Shown: positions 25,767 through 34,339 of the stretch, piece by piece
Layout of the letters: each line of letters opens with the position of its first letter
How positions within the stretch are numbered: the first letter of the stretch is position 1
DNA from: CAWGCE01 sp964480915
GTDB lineage: Bacteria > Planctomycetota > Planctomycetia > Pirellulales > Pirellulaceae
Direction of reading: 5' to 3'
NCBI GenBank assembly: GCA_964480915.1
Contig: CAYZRS010000032.1
Span: 1 to 62,001 of the forward strand
Length of the DNA: 62,001 bases
Program-made: the position numbers and the translations under genes
Notes under the pieces: model-generated
Seen by the model: only the letters and a program-made list of their open reading frames with translations
Databases searched by the model: none
Told to the model about the DNA's origin: nothing

Positions 25767-26173
25767 GGCAGGGCGGCCGGCGGGACCCTGGCTTCAAGGC
25801 GCCGAACGTCCGAAAGGCGACCTCAACCGCTGGCAGCCTAACACGCCCCCTGGTTTGTCGAACCACAGAATTTCGACTCGACGAACTGTCCCCTTCAGAA
25901 TCGGCAAAATCCTCCCCGAACAGCGGCCTTTGCGGCAGCCCGATTACGACGATGCCGCGAAAACGGACCCCGTCCAAAATCGGCATTTGAAAATCAAACA
26001 GAAATCCAAAAAACCCCATTGGTACGACCATTGTTTTCCGATACTATCGATCTGTCCTAATTGTCGAATCTCACTAGAGGTCTTTATGCGATCCCGCTAA
26101 TCGCGCGTTGTTTCCTGAGTGAACAACCGAACAGCGCGTTAGCTGCACAAGTTGTTTACAAGGTTTCAAGCCG
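25767..26173. other. Intergenic region before the polyamine operon
   Basis: This 407-base stretch holds a candidate promoter (26019-26047) for speD and nothing else I can support. Short open frames extend the sulfatase end or the speE frame but show no protein-like features. Confidence 0.55.
26019..26047 (+). promoter_or_regulatory. Candidate sigma-70 promoter of the polyamine operon
   Basis: TTGGTA (26019-26024) and TACTAT (26042-26047) are separated by exactly 17 bases, matching consensus at four of six positions each. This would give a leader of about 120 bases before speD. Confidence 0.42.
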
Positions 26174-26674
26174 ATGGCGTCATCCATTCGCGCTGCTGGT
26201 GCCGATCTTCTATCGTCGCCCACGCAGCACCACTGTTCCCAGTCCTTTCTCGTCGATGATCCGTCGACGCTTGACCACTTCGTACACCGCGACGGCGCAG
26301 TTTTTGCCGGCACGCACGTCATCATTGACCTGTGGGGAGCCATCCGTCTTGACGAGCTCGACCACATGGACACCACGATGCGAGACGTCATCGATCGCTG
26401 TGGTGCGACGCTGCTGCATATCCACTTGCATCACTTCACGCCGACGGGCATTTCAGGAGTCGCCGTCTTGGCAGAATCGCACATCAGCGTCCACACTTGG
26501 CCGGAACGGGGCTTTGCTGCCTTTGACGTGTTCATGTGCGGCGACGCTCGTCCCGAACGGGCCGTGCCCCTGCTCCAAGATGCATTCCAAGCATCACGTG
26601 TCGACGTCCGAGAGATCCGACGCGGCACAATCGTCGCAGCTTCAGAAGAGGCCATGGGCTATGAAACATTTTGA
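26174..26674 (+). CDS. speD: S-adenosylmethionine decarboxylase proenzyme
   Basis: Makes decarboxylated AdoMet, the aminopropyl donor for spermidine. At 166 residues it is a prokaryotic class 1 enzyme. The self-cleavage site is LAESHISVHTWPE: cleavage between Glu101 and Ser102 creates the pyruvoyl group. The catalytic His107 and Cys122 (DVFMCGD) have the spacing of the Thermotoga enzyme (+5 and +20 from the serine). An N-terminal tail of about 40 residues precedes the core. Its last 14 bases overlap the start of speE, so the two are coupled. Confidence 0.96.
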   Translation: MASSIRAAGADLLSSPTQHHCSQSFLVDDPSTLDHFVHRDGAVFAGTHVIIDLWGAIRLDELDHMDTTMRDVIDRCGATLLHIHLHHFTPTGISGVAVLAESHISVHTWPERGFAAFDVFMCGDARPERAVPLLQDAFQASRVDVREIRRGTIVAASEEAMGYETF

Positions 26675-27518
26675 AGAATCACTCTACGATGCGGTTTGCC
26701 AGCAGTTCCGCATCGACAAGCTCTACTTTGAGAGCAAAACCGATCACCAACATTTGCTGATCTTCCATAACGCACAGCTCGGCCGCGTCATGGCGCTCGA
26801 CGGCGTCGTGCAGACGACCGAAGCGGACGAGTTCATCTATCACGAGATGATGACCCATGTCCCGATGTTGGCGCATGGCAACGTCGATCGCGTGCTGATC
26901 ATCGGTGGCGGCGATGGAGGCATTTTGCGCGAGGTCGTCAAGCATCCGATCAGCCACGTAACGCAAGTTGAAATCGACCAAGCGGTCGTCGACATGGCGA
27001 TCGAATACCTGCCGAATCATTCGGCCGGGGCGTACGACGATTCGCGACTGCAACTTGTCTACGCAGACGGATTTGATTTTGTTAAAGAATCGACCGAGCA
27101 ATTCGATGTCATCATCGTCGACAGCACCGATCCGATCGGGCCGGGTGAAATCCTCTTCACGAATGACTTCTACGGCTTCGCAAAACAGCGACTGGCGGCA
27201 GGCGGCGTGATTGTGACTCAGAATGGAGTCCCCTTCTTTCAGCCAGACGAACTCAAGACGACTCATAAGCGACTCAGCAACCATTTCGCCGACTACGGCT
27301 TTTATTGCGCCCCCATCCCGACTTACTATGGCGGCTTCATGTCGTTTGGCTGGGCAACCGACAACCCTGGTTTGCGTCCCGTGGAGCAGACCGTGATTGC
27401 CGACCGGATACAGGCCCTCGGCCTGCAGACGCGTTACCTCACTCCGGCGATTCACTCGGCCGCCTTTGCCCTACCGCAGTACATGCTGGACGCCATGGCC
27501 GAAGAGAGTTCGACGTGA
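26661..27518 (+). CDS. speE: Spermidine synthase
   Basis: Transfers the aminopropyl group from decarboxylated AdoMet to putrescine. The 285-residue length is typical. It starts at MKHFEESLYDAVCQQF (26661), inside the 3' end of speD; a much longer in-frame reading from 26061 is spurious. Motifs: LDGVVQTTEADEFIYHEMM (substrate entry), IIGGGDGGILREVVKH (AdoMet-like binding loop), VEIDQAVV, and the catalytic aspartate region VDSTDPIGPGE. The conserved PTYYGGFMSFGWA is near the C-terminus. The stop overlaps the GTG start of the decarboxylase gene by four bases. Confidence 0.96.
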   Translation: MKHFEESLYDAVCQQFRIDKLYFESKTDHQHLLIFHNAQLGRVMALDGVVQTTEADEFIYHEMMTHVPMLAHGNVDRVLIIGGGDGGILREVVKHPISHVTQVEIDQAVVDMAIEYLPNHSAGAYDDSRLQLVYADGFDFVKESTEQFDVIIVDSTDPIGPGEILFTNDFYGFAKQRLAAGGVIVTQNGVPFFQPDELKTTHKRLSNHFADYGFYCAPIPTYYGGFMSFGWATDNPGLRPVEQTVIADRIQALGLQTRYLTPAIHSAAFALPQYMLDAMAEESST

Positions 27519-28672
27519 CCGACCAGCGTTCGGTACAGCGCGGCGACCCGACCGGGATGGCAGCTCGCTATGCCGAGCTCGTGGCCGAGCATGGCTCGCC
27601 ACTCCTCATCTTCGACCCTCAGGTGCTCCGAAAGCAGTACCACGCTTTATCGGCGGCCTTGCCAGGCGTGCGACTTTACTACGCCGTGAAAGCGAATCCG
27701 CATGAAGCGGTCATCCGCACCATCGATGCATTGGCAGGTGGATTCGATGTCGCCTCTTCAGGCGAAACCGATCTGCTGCTCGACCTGAAAGTCTTTGGAC
27801 GGCGGACGATCCATACGCATCCGATCAAGAAAGATCACGAAATCCGCACCGCGCTGCGTTTTGGAGTCACAACCTTTGTCGTCGACAACCTGTACGAGTT
27901 GAAAAAGCTGGTCGAATACCGTTCACGCGTGGGCGTTCTGCTGCGTCTGAGTTTCCGCAGCCCGACGGCGATCGTCGATTTGTCCAAGAAGTTCGGCTGT
28001 ACGATCGACGAAGCGAAACAGCTGGTGCTGGCGGCACGTGAACTGGGAATCCATGTCAAAGGGATCAGCTTTCATGTCGGTTCGCAGTGCGAGTGTGCGA
28101 CAAAACACGTCGAAGCCATCGCAGCGAGCCGCGAGTTCATGCATTCGATGAACGAGTACACCGGCGCGCCGCTCAACCTGCTCGACATCGGTGGTGGTTT
28201 TCCAGCCGACTATGCACAAGTCGGCCTCGATATCGACACATTCTGTGCGCCGATTCGAAAAGCGCTCGAGACGCTCCCAGAGGACTGGGATATCATCGCT
28301 GAACCGGGGCGATTCTTGATTGCACCCGCGGTGACCAGTATCACGACCATTATCGGAAAATCGATCCGCGATCAGGCTCGCTGGTACTACTTAGACGACG
28401 GAGCCTACGGATCGTATTCCGGTCAGATTTACGACCACGCCTGCTACCCGCTGCAAGTCCTGCGCGACGGCGACTGCTTCCCTAGCGTCCTCGCCGGGCC
28501 GACCTGCGATTCGATCGATATCGTGGCCGAGAACATCCTGCTACCTGAACTCGAACCGGGTGACTTTGTGATGGGGCACCAGATGGGCGCCTACACCGCG
28601 GCAACGAAGACGCGCTTCAACTCGCTCCCCGACGCGAAGTTCATCACGCTCCCCACGTCGGCGGCTCCCTAA
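27515..28672 (+). CDS. Ornithine (or lysine/ornithine) decarboxylase, fold type III
   Basis: A 385-residue PLP enzyme of the alanine-racemase fold. The PLP lysine is Lys59 in YYAVKANP, the SFHVGSQ and LDIGGGFP phosphate-binding loops are present, AEPGRFL supplies the PLP ribbon contact, and GPTCDSIDI near residue 330 carries the catalytic Cys of eukaryotic-type ornithine decarboxylase. The Cys-Asp phrase and the polyamine context favour ornithine over diaminopimelate as substrate; lysine is also possible. The start GTG at 27515 (GTGA overlap with speE) is preferred over ATG 27557. Last gene of the speD-speE unit, providing putrescine for SpeE. Confidence 0.9.
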   Translation: MTDQRSVQRGDPTGMAARYAELVAEHGSPLLIFDPQVLRKQYHALSAALPGVRLYYAVKANPHEAVIRTIDALAGGFDVASSGETDLLLDLKVFGRRTIHTHPIKKDHEIRTALRFGVTTFVVDNLYELKKLVEYRSRVGVLLRLSFRSPTAIVDLSKKFGCTIDEAKQLVLAARELGIHVKGISFHVGSQCECATKHVEAIAASREFMHSMNEYTGAPLNLLDIGGGFPADYAQVGLDIDTFCAPIRKALETLPEDWDIIAEPGRFLIAPAVTSITTIIGKSIRDQARWYYLDDGAYGSYSGQIYDHACYPLQVLRDGDCFPSVLAGPTCDSIDIVAENILLPELEPGDFVMGHQMGAYTAATKTRFNSLPDAKFITLPTSAAP

Positions 28673-28837
28673 CGCGAGCGCTGCCCGATTTTGCCTTAGG
28701 GCGTTTCTCGATTCACACATTCGTTCCAGGTTACTCTGGCGACTCAGCACCTACGGAAGCTAGAATGCCAGCCTCGCTTGGCGGCCGCTTGATTCGCTTG
28801 GCGTGCAAACGACTACCGCACTGCTTCTGAGTACACG

Positions 28838-30124
28838 ATGATTCGCGTAAACCAACGACTAGGGAAATACAAAATTGAACGGCGACTGGGCGAAGGCGGT
28901 TTTGCTACCGTTTTCCGAGCCCGCGATACCGTCGAGGGCATTCGAGTCGCTCTCAAAATTCTGGCACCGCAATACACCCACGCCGCCACGTTGGACGACT
29001 TCCGTCGTGAGGTACGGATGGTAGCCAAATTGAAACACCCCAACATTTTGCCGCTGAAGAATGCCGACATGATCGACGGCCATTTCGTCATGGCATTCCC
29101 GATGGGGAAAGAGACGCTGGGCGATCGACTGGGCCGCCGACTGTCGTCCCAGATGGCGCTCGACTACCTGCATCAGCTTCTCGGTGCTGCTGCACACGCT
29201 CACGCGAACAAAGTCATCCACTGCGACATCAAGCCCGACAATCTTATCCTGTTCCCGAACAACGAATTGCTGCTCACCGATTTTGGAATTGCCAAAGTCG
29301 CGCAACGGACCGTGGCCGGTTCCGGTGCAGGCACGGTCGGTCACGTCGCTCCCGAGCAAGCCATGGGGAGACCATCGTTTCGGTCAGACGTATTTTCAAT
29401 CGGACTGATTGGCTATCGCATGTTCAGCGGTACGTGGCCCGAATGGCCGTTCACTTGGCCGCCGCCAGCCTTTGCAAGGCTGCAACAACAGCTGCAACCC
29501 GATTTCATCCAATTCCTCCGTCGCGCGATCGAGGTCGACGAAAAGAATCGTTTTCGAGATGCCGTTCAGATGTTGGCCACGTTCAAACGCATCCGCCCCC
29601 GGGCGCTCCGCCGCAGGACCGCCTCGGTCCCGACGAACAAGCGCGGCAAGAAGGACTGGCGATCTCACCGCATTCGCCAGTTCAAAAAGCAGTTTGGTAC
29701 TTCGCTGGGGCCGTTTACAGCCTGTGAGCACTGTTCCGGTCCCGTGGTCGAGCCGATGATGACTTGCCCCTGGTGCCGTCACGACCGAACGCGTTTGGCG
29801 ACAGAAACCAAATTCCCGCAATGCTGCCCTCGCTGCTATCGTGGCATGAAACTCGATTGGAAGTACTGTGCTTGGTGCTACGGCGGCGGCTTCGAGGTGG
29901 AAACGACGCGGCGATTCACCGATGTAAGGTATGTGGAGACTTGCCGGAACAAGAAATGTGGCCAGCGGACCTTGATGCCATTCATGCGTTACTGCCCCCA
30001 GTGCAGTCGCAAGACCAATAAAAAGTGGCGGCTGAAGACGACCACCGAGAGATGCCATTCGTGCACCTGGGGAATCACGAAAGACTATTGGACTTACTGC
30101 CCCTGGTGCAGTGTGGAGATTTAA
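28838..30124 (+). CDS. Ser/Thr protein kinase with four zinc-ribbon-like cysteine pairs
   Basis: A 428-residue cytoplasmic protein. Residues 10-255 form a Hanks-type kinase: glycine loop GEGGFATV, Lys40, catalytic loop HCDIKPDN (128-135; Arg of HRD replaced by Cys), DFG 148-150, and APEQAMGRP. Residues 290-428 carry eight CxxC-type knuckles: CEHC 296, CPWC 310, CPRC 330, CAWC 344, C369/C374, CPQC 386, CHSC 406 and CPWC 421, which can fold as four rubredoxin/zinc-ribbon units. There is no membrane helix. The 3' end overlaps the PP2C gene, giving a kinase-phosphatase pair. Substrates are unknown; the zinc region may bind protein or nucleic acid. Confidence 0.92.
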   Translation: MIRVNQRLGKYKIERRLGEGGFATVFRARDTVEGIRVALKILAPQYTHAATLDDFRREVRMVAKLKHPNILPLKNADMIDGHFVMAFPMGKETLGDRLGRRLSSQMALDYLHQLLGAAAHAHANKVIHCDIKPDNLILFPNNELLLTDFGIAKVAQRTVAGSGAGTVGHVAPEQAMGRPSFRSDVFSIGLIGYRMFSGTWPEWPFTWPPPAFARLQQQLQPDFIQFLRRAIEVDEKNRFRDAVQMLATFKRIRPRALRRRTASVPTNKRGKKDWRSHRIRQFKKQFGTSLGPFTACEHCSGPVVEPMMTCPWCRHDRTRLATETKFPQCCPRCYRGMKLDWKYCAWCYGGGFEVETTRRFTDVRYVETCRNKKCGQRTLMPFMRYCPQCSRKTNKKWRLKTTTERCHSCTWGITKDYWTYCPWCSVEI

Positions 30125-30947
30125 CTTGGCCGAACCGACCCCATTGCGCGCCTTGCCGCTGCTGGTAAATGAAGCCGAAATGCAATCGGTCGATTCGCTT
30201 CGTTTCCTCAATTGGCAAGTCGCGTTTTTCTCTGTCGGATCACCCGCCAAGACGACCGTCAACGAAGATTCGGCGGCCGTCCTCCCGTTCGATGACTCGT
30301 CAGGCGTGTTGGTCGTCGCAGATGGAATGGGAGGGCATGCAGCGGGCGAAGTCGCTTCACGACTCGCGATCCAGCACCTGGCCGATTCACTCGCCCAAGC
30401 AGCCACCGAGGGTGGACTCCTCAGGACCGGAATCATTAACGGATTGGAGGCGGCCAACAAAGCGATCATGGAACAGGCGAATGGTTCCGGCACGACGCTC
30501 TCGATTGTCGAACTTTCGAACGAGGGAGCGCGTCCCTACCACGTGGGCGACTCGATGATTCTTCTCGTGGGCAACCGAGGCAAGCTCAAGATGGAGACGA
30601 CGGCTCACTCACCCGTCGGATTTGGCCTGGCCGCAGGCCTCCTCGACAGCGAAGAAGCCTCGCATCATGAGGAACGCCACGTCGTCTTGAACGCCGTCGG
30701 CAACAAGTCAATGCGAATCGATATTGGTCCGACCCGACCGATGGCTCAGCGAGACACCCTGCTGGTTGCCAGCGATGGCCTCTCCGACAACGTCTCGGTC
30801 GATGAAATCATCGAAACGATCCGCAAGGGTCCGCTCGCTCGCTCGCTCACCACGCTCACTGCTCGCTGCCGCGAACAAATGAGCCAATCCGAAAACGGCA
30901 AGCCGGACGACCTGACGGTCCTCGCGTTGCGGGCGGCCACTTCATGA
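30111..30947 (+). CDS. PP2C-type Ser/Thr phosphatase
   Basis: A 278-residue PPM/PP2C phosphatase that should reverse phosphorylation by the kinase encoded just upstream. Metal and core motifs are NEDSAAV, VADGMGGHAAGE, HVGDSMILL, ASDGLSDN and KPDDLTVLAL. GTG 30111 overlaps the last 14 bases of the kinase gene; TTG 30126 is the alternative. No membrane segment or regulatory domain is seen. Confidence 0.92.
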   Translation: MWRFNLAEPTPLRALPLLVNEAEMQSVDSLRFLNWQVAFFSVGSPAKTTVNEDSAAVLPFDDSSGVLVVADGMGGHAAGEVASRLAIQHLADSLAQAATEGGLLRTGIINGLEAANKAIMEQANGSGTTLSIVELSNEGARPYHVGDSMILLVGNRGKLKMETTAHSPVGFGLAAGLLDSEEASHHEERHVVLNAVGNKSMRIDIGPTRPMAQRDTLLVASDGLSDNVSVDEIIETIRKGPLARSLTTLTARCREQMSQSENGKPDDLTVLALRAATS

Positions 30948-31036
30948 ACCCCAGCTATCGGCCATAACCGACCACGACATCGTGCCCCGCAACCGCCAAA
31001 TGACACCAACGACGCGGTGTCACTGCGAGTGCCAGA

Positions 31037-33292
31037 TTGGACAAGACTTTGCCTTCGACAGAAAAGCGCCAGGCCAGTTCGCAGAAAGTGAAGCCAGCTC
31101 GCGGGATCGCGGCAGCGACCGACCTGAAATTCGGTTCGTTCGGTGGCGTCTTCACGCCTTGCACGCTGACGATCCTGGGCGTGATCATGTTCCTTCGATT
31201 TGGACAGGTCGTTGGGCAGGCCGGCCTGTGGAGCGCCATCCTCATTGTCGGGTTGGCGAAGTTGATTACGCTGCTGACGACGCTCTCGCTGTCGGCGATC
31301 GCCACCAATACACGCGTCAAAGGAGGTGGTGCCTATTTCTTGATCAGCCGAAGCCTGGGCGTCGAATATGGCGGCGCCATCGGCTTGGTCTTCTTCCTGG
31401 CGCAAGCCATTTCTGTATCGCTTTACGTCATCGGTTTTAGTGAAGCCTGCCTGGGGTCGTTCCCCAACCTGGGGCTCAGTTCTGTCCAGCTTTCCAGTGT
31501 CGTCAACGTCGTTGTTTTCGGCTGCGTGCTGGTGGGAGCGGGCTGGACGATTAAGCTGCAGTACGGAATTTTGGCAATCTTGGTGGCAGCCGTCGGTTCG
31601 TTTTTTATCGGCGCCCTGGGCTCGTTCTCGCTCCCCACACTGCAGGCCAACTTCGGGCCGAGTTATCTCGACGGTCATAGTGTGTTCACGATGTTTGCTC
31701 TCTTCTTCCCGGCTGTCACCGGCATCATGGCCGGGGCCAATATGTCAGGCGACCTCCGCGATCCGGCTCGGTCGATCCCTTTGGGGACGCTCTGGTCGGT
31801 CGGCGTCACCGCCGCCGTCTACTTGGCAATGGCGGTCGCCTTAGCAGGTGCGGCGCCCCAAGCGGCGTTGATCAACGATAACCTGATCGTTGGGCGACTT
31901 GCCTGGTCTTCCGCGCTGGTAACGGCCGGCGTGTTTGCGGCCACGCTCTCGTCAGCGCTGGGGAGCATGCTCGGCGCGCCGCGCATTTTGCAAGCGCTAG
32001 CCGGCGACGAAATCTATGCGCGGCTCAACTTCTTCGCCAAGGGCAGCGGCCCCACACGCGAGCCCCGCCGCGCCACATGGCTGACCTTCCTCGTCGCCGA
32101 AGCCTGCATTCTGCTGGGAAACCTTGACGTGATCGCGCCGGTCATCACCATGGCTTTCATGATCACCTACGGCACGCTCAACCTAGCGACCTTTTATGAA
32201 GCGGTCACCGGCAATCCCAGCTATCGCCCTCGCTTCCGCTACTGTCATTGGACGACCTCCTTGGCCGGCGCGGCAAGTTGTTTCGGCGTGATGTTTCTCA
32301 TTTCTTGGCGGGCAGCATTGGTGTCGCTGTGGGGGATGGCGGCGCTCTATTGGTTCGTACGGCTGAGAAAGGTCACAACGCGTTGGGGAGACGTCAAAAG
32401 CGGCGTGCTGTTTGAGCGTGCTCGCAAGAACCTCTTTAAGCTTGAGCAAGAAGAATACCATCCCAAGAATTGGCGGCCCAACGTCTTGGCGATGAGTGGA
32501 GGCGGCTGGACGCGCCGCAATTTGGCCGTCTATGGCCATTGGCTCACATCTGGCCACGGCATACTCACACTCACACAAGTCGTCCCGGGCACACTCGATG
32601 CATTGGCCGGCCGTCGTGAGAAGCAGCTCGAGGCGTTGCAGCGATTGATTCGCGATTCCGAACTGGAAGCGTTCGCCTCGGTGATCGTCGCGAATGACTT
32701 GGCCCAGGCGGTCGAATCGCTGGTGCAGTGCTCGGGCATCGGGCGGTTGTCGCCGAACACGATCCTCTTCGGCTGGCCCGTCGATGAGGAACGCTACGAA
32801 GCATTCGGCGAGCTGCTGCGTCGCGTGACCCAGCTGAATCGAAGCATCGTCGCGGTCCATTGCTCTGAGGAAAACGAAGATCCTTGGGAGCCGGAACCTG
32901 GCACCATCGATGTGTGGTGGCGTGGTGAAGCCAACGGCGGCCTCATGCTCCTGTTCGCCCACCTCTTGAAACAAAACCTTGCTTGGCGAGAACACAAAAT
33001 CCGGCTCCTCCGAGTCATCGAAAACGAAGCGGGCATCGCCGATGTGACGGCTCATCTCGAACGGCTGGCACAGGATGCGCGGATTGACGTCGAGGCAGTG
33101 GCGGTCGTCGGCAGCAACCCGGTCGAGGCGATTCAACTGGCGTCGCGCGGTGCCGGAGTTGTCTTCTTGGGGCTGATCGAGCCACCCGAGGGCGAGGAGG
33201 CGGCTTACGTGCACCGCATGCAACAGCTGGCCCGAGCTTTTCCGACCGTCGTCTTCGTGAGAAGCACCGGCGAAGTGGCACTCGATTCTTAA
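31037..33292 (+). CDS. SLC12-like cation-chloride/amino-acid cotransporter
   Basis: A 751-residue inner-membrane transporter of the APC superfamily, closest in pattern to cation-chloride cotransporters (NKCC/KCC type). The first helix region carries GSFGGVFTPCTLTILGVIMF, then FGQVVGQAGL and KGGGAYFLISRSLGVEYGG, all family signatures; about twelve membrane spans run to about residue 450. The last 300 residues are a cytoplasmic domain beginning near KNWRPNVLAMSGG, as in SLC12 proteins. Likely roles are ion or osmotic balance. No ATG is available in frame before the first helix, so TTG 31037 is the best start. It stands 89 bases after the phosphatase. Confidence 0.88.
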   Translation: MDKTLPSTEKRQASSQKVKPARGIAAATDLKFGSFGGVFTPCTLTILGVIMFLRFGQVVGQAGLWSAILIVGLAKLITLLTTLSLSAIATNTRVKGGGAYFLISRSLGVEYGGAIGLVFFLAQAISVSLYVIGFSEACLGSFPNLGLSSVQLSSVVNVVVFGCVLVGAGWTIKLQYGILAILVAAVGSFFIGALGSFSLPTLQANFGPSYLDGHSVFTMFALFFPAVTGIMAGANMSGDLRDPARSIPLGTLWSVGVTAAVYLAMAVALAGAAPQAALINDNLIVGRLAWSSALVTAGVFAATLSSALGSMLGAPRILQALAGDEIYARLNFFAKGSGPTREPRRATWLTFLVAEACILLGNLDVIAPVITMAFMITYGTLNLATFYEAVTGNPSYRPRFRYCHWTTSLAGAASCFGVMFLISWRAALVSLWGMAALYWFVRLRKVTTRWGDVKSGVLFERARKNLFKLEQEEYHPKNWRPNVLAMSGGGWTRRNLAVYGHWLTSGHGILTLTQVVPGTLDALAGRREKQLEALQRLIRDSELEAFASVIVANDLAQAVESLVQCSGIGRLSPNTILFGWPVDEERYEAFGELLRRVTQLNRSIVAVHCSEENEDPWEPEPGTIDVWWRGEANGGLMLLFAHLLKQNLAWREHKIRLLRVIENEAGIADVTAHLERLAQDARIDVEAVAVVGSNPVEAIQLASRGAGVVFLGLIEPPEGEEAAYVHRMQQLARAFPTVVFVRSTGEVALDS

Positions 33293-33385
33293 CAGCTGCT
33301 GGCAACCATCGGCCGCCACGCCAACGCGCCGGCTCCGTTTCGCTTGGGAATCGGCACGATCATTCGCGACCACGCGCGCATCGGC

Positions 33386-34339
33386 TCAGGCCATCGCATG
33401 CGCAACCCGAGCTTGGATCGTCGCCAGAATCGCCTCATCACTATCCGGCCGGGCAGGGCAGCCCACCGGAAGCGCGGAGCTCGTGATTGCTCCCTGCAGC
33501 TTCAGATACTGAGCGGCCGTATGCTTGTAACTGGGCACCGGGTCACGGAATCCAAAATCGCCCAGATACTGTAGGGCATCATTCAGTTCGTAGAACCGCG
33601 CGTCACCAGCTGCCCACCACGCATCCCGCTGTGCGAAAGCGGCCGGATCGTAGGCGCTCAGCCCCAGCAAATAGTCGCACCCATACATCACCATATCGAT
33701 GGCCAGGTCATTGCCGGTTAAGCAGCGAAACTCTGGCCGCACCCGATCCCGCACGGCCAAACGTTGCCACTCGAGGATGCGCGATAGCGAAGAGTGCTTC
33801 GCCGCAATGCACTGCGGGATCTGGATCAGCCGTTCGTAGAACTCCAGCGAATAAATCTTCCCAAACGGGGCAAACATCTGGCCCAACTCAAAAGCGATAA
33901 ACTCACCCACTTCGTTGCCAATCGTTTCGTAGGCGGTCAACAATTCGGCGTCTGCTTGGCCCGTCAGACCGAACGACTGAAAGACGATCGGCGTAGCGCC
34001 GGCCGAACGGATCTCGGCACCGCCCGCCAGGTATGCCTCTCGATCGAATGGGCTGCCAGGAGTGTCTCCAACAAAGATGCCTGCCGCAAACGGGCTGCTG
34101 CCCAAAACGCTTTGCGAACGCTCCAACACCTGCGAGCGCTGCTCAGCCGTTAGCAAATTGGCAAAGCCTGTGTCCATGTTCACGGCTGGAATCAGGCCGA
34201 CCGCGGCCGTCCGTTCCAAAAGTGACTCAAACCCCGACCAATCAATCTCGGTCGGCGACAACCAAGGCAAATAGACAGCCGAGTAGCCCACAATCGTGCG
34301 ACGTGGACGGATGGAAAACCCGAGTTGTTCCGAATTCAT
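33386..34339 (-). CDS. DHDPS/NAL-family class I aldolase
   Basis: A 317-residue TIM-barrel of the dihydrodipicolinate synthase family. The Schiff-base lysine is Lys181 in IAAKHSSLSR, and PAVNMDTGFANLL is an early strand in place of the usual GTTGE. The typical Tyr of the YNxP motif is not obvious, so the substrate is not the lysine-pathway pair and cannot be named. Its start overlaps the stop of the flavin oxidoreductase by four bases (ATGA), so they form a two-gene catabolic-looking operon. Confidence 0.82.
   Translation of the reverse strand: MNSEQLGFSIRPRRTIVGYSAVYLPWLSPTEIDWSGFESLLERTAAVGLIPAVNMDTGFANLLTAEQRSQVLERSQSVLGSSPFAAGIFVGDTPGSPFDREAYLAGGAEIRSAGATPIVFQSFGLTGQADAELLTAYETIGNEVGEFIAFELGQMFAPFGKIYSLEFYERLIQIPQCIAAKHSSLSRILEWQRLAVRDRVRPEFRCLTGNDLAIDMVMYGCDYLLGLSAYDPAAFAQRDAWWAAGDARFYELNDALQYLGDFGFRDPVPSYKHTAAQYLKLQGAITSSALPVGCPARPDSDEAILATIQARVAHAMA

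Noticed and set aside
26061..26660. 200-codon N-terminal extension of spermidine synthase
   Set aside because: It overlaps speD in another frame; the true start MKHFEESLYD matches the family N-terminus.
29396..30493. 365-codon minus-strand frame across the kinase and phosphatase
   Set aside because: Antisense to two overlapping genes with clear catalytic motifs; product low in complexity.
32183..33373. 396-codon minus-strand frame opposite the SLC12-like transporter
   Set aside because: Antisense shadow of the cytoplasmic domain; the composition is rich in Arg, His and Gln with no start signal.
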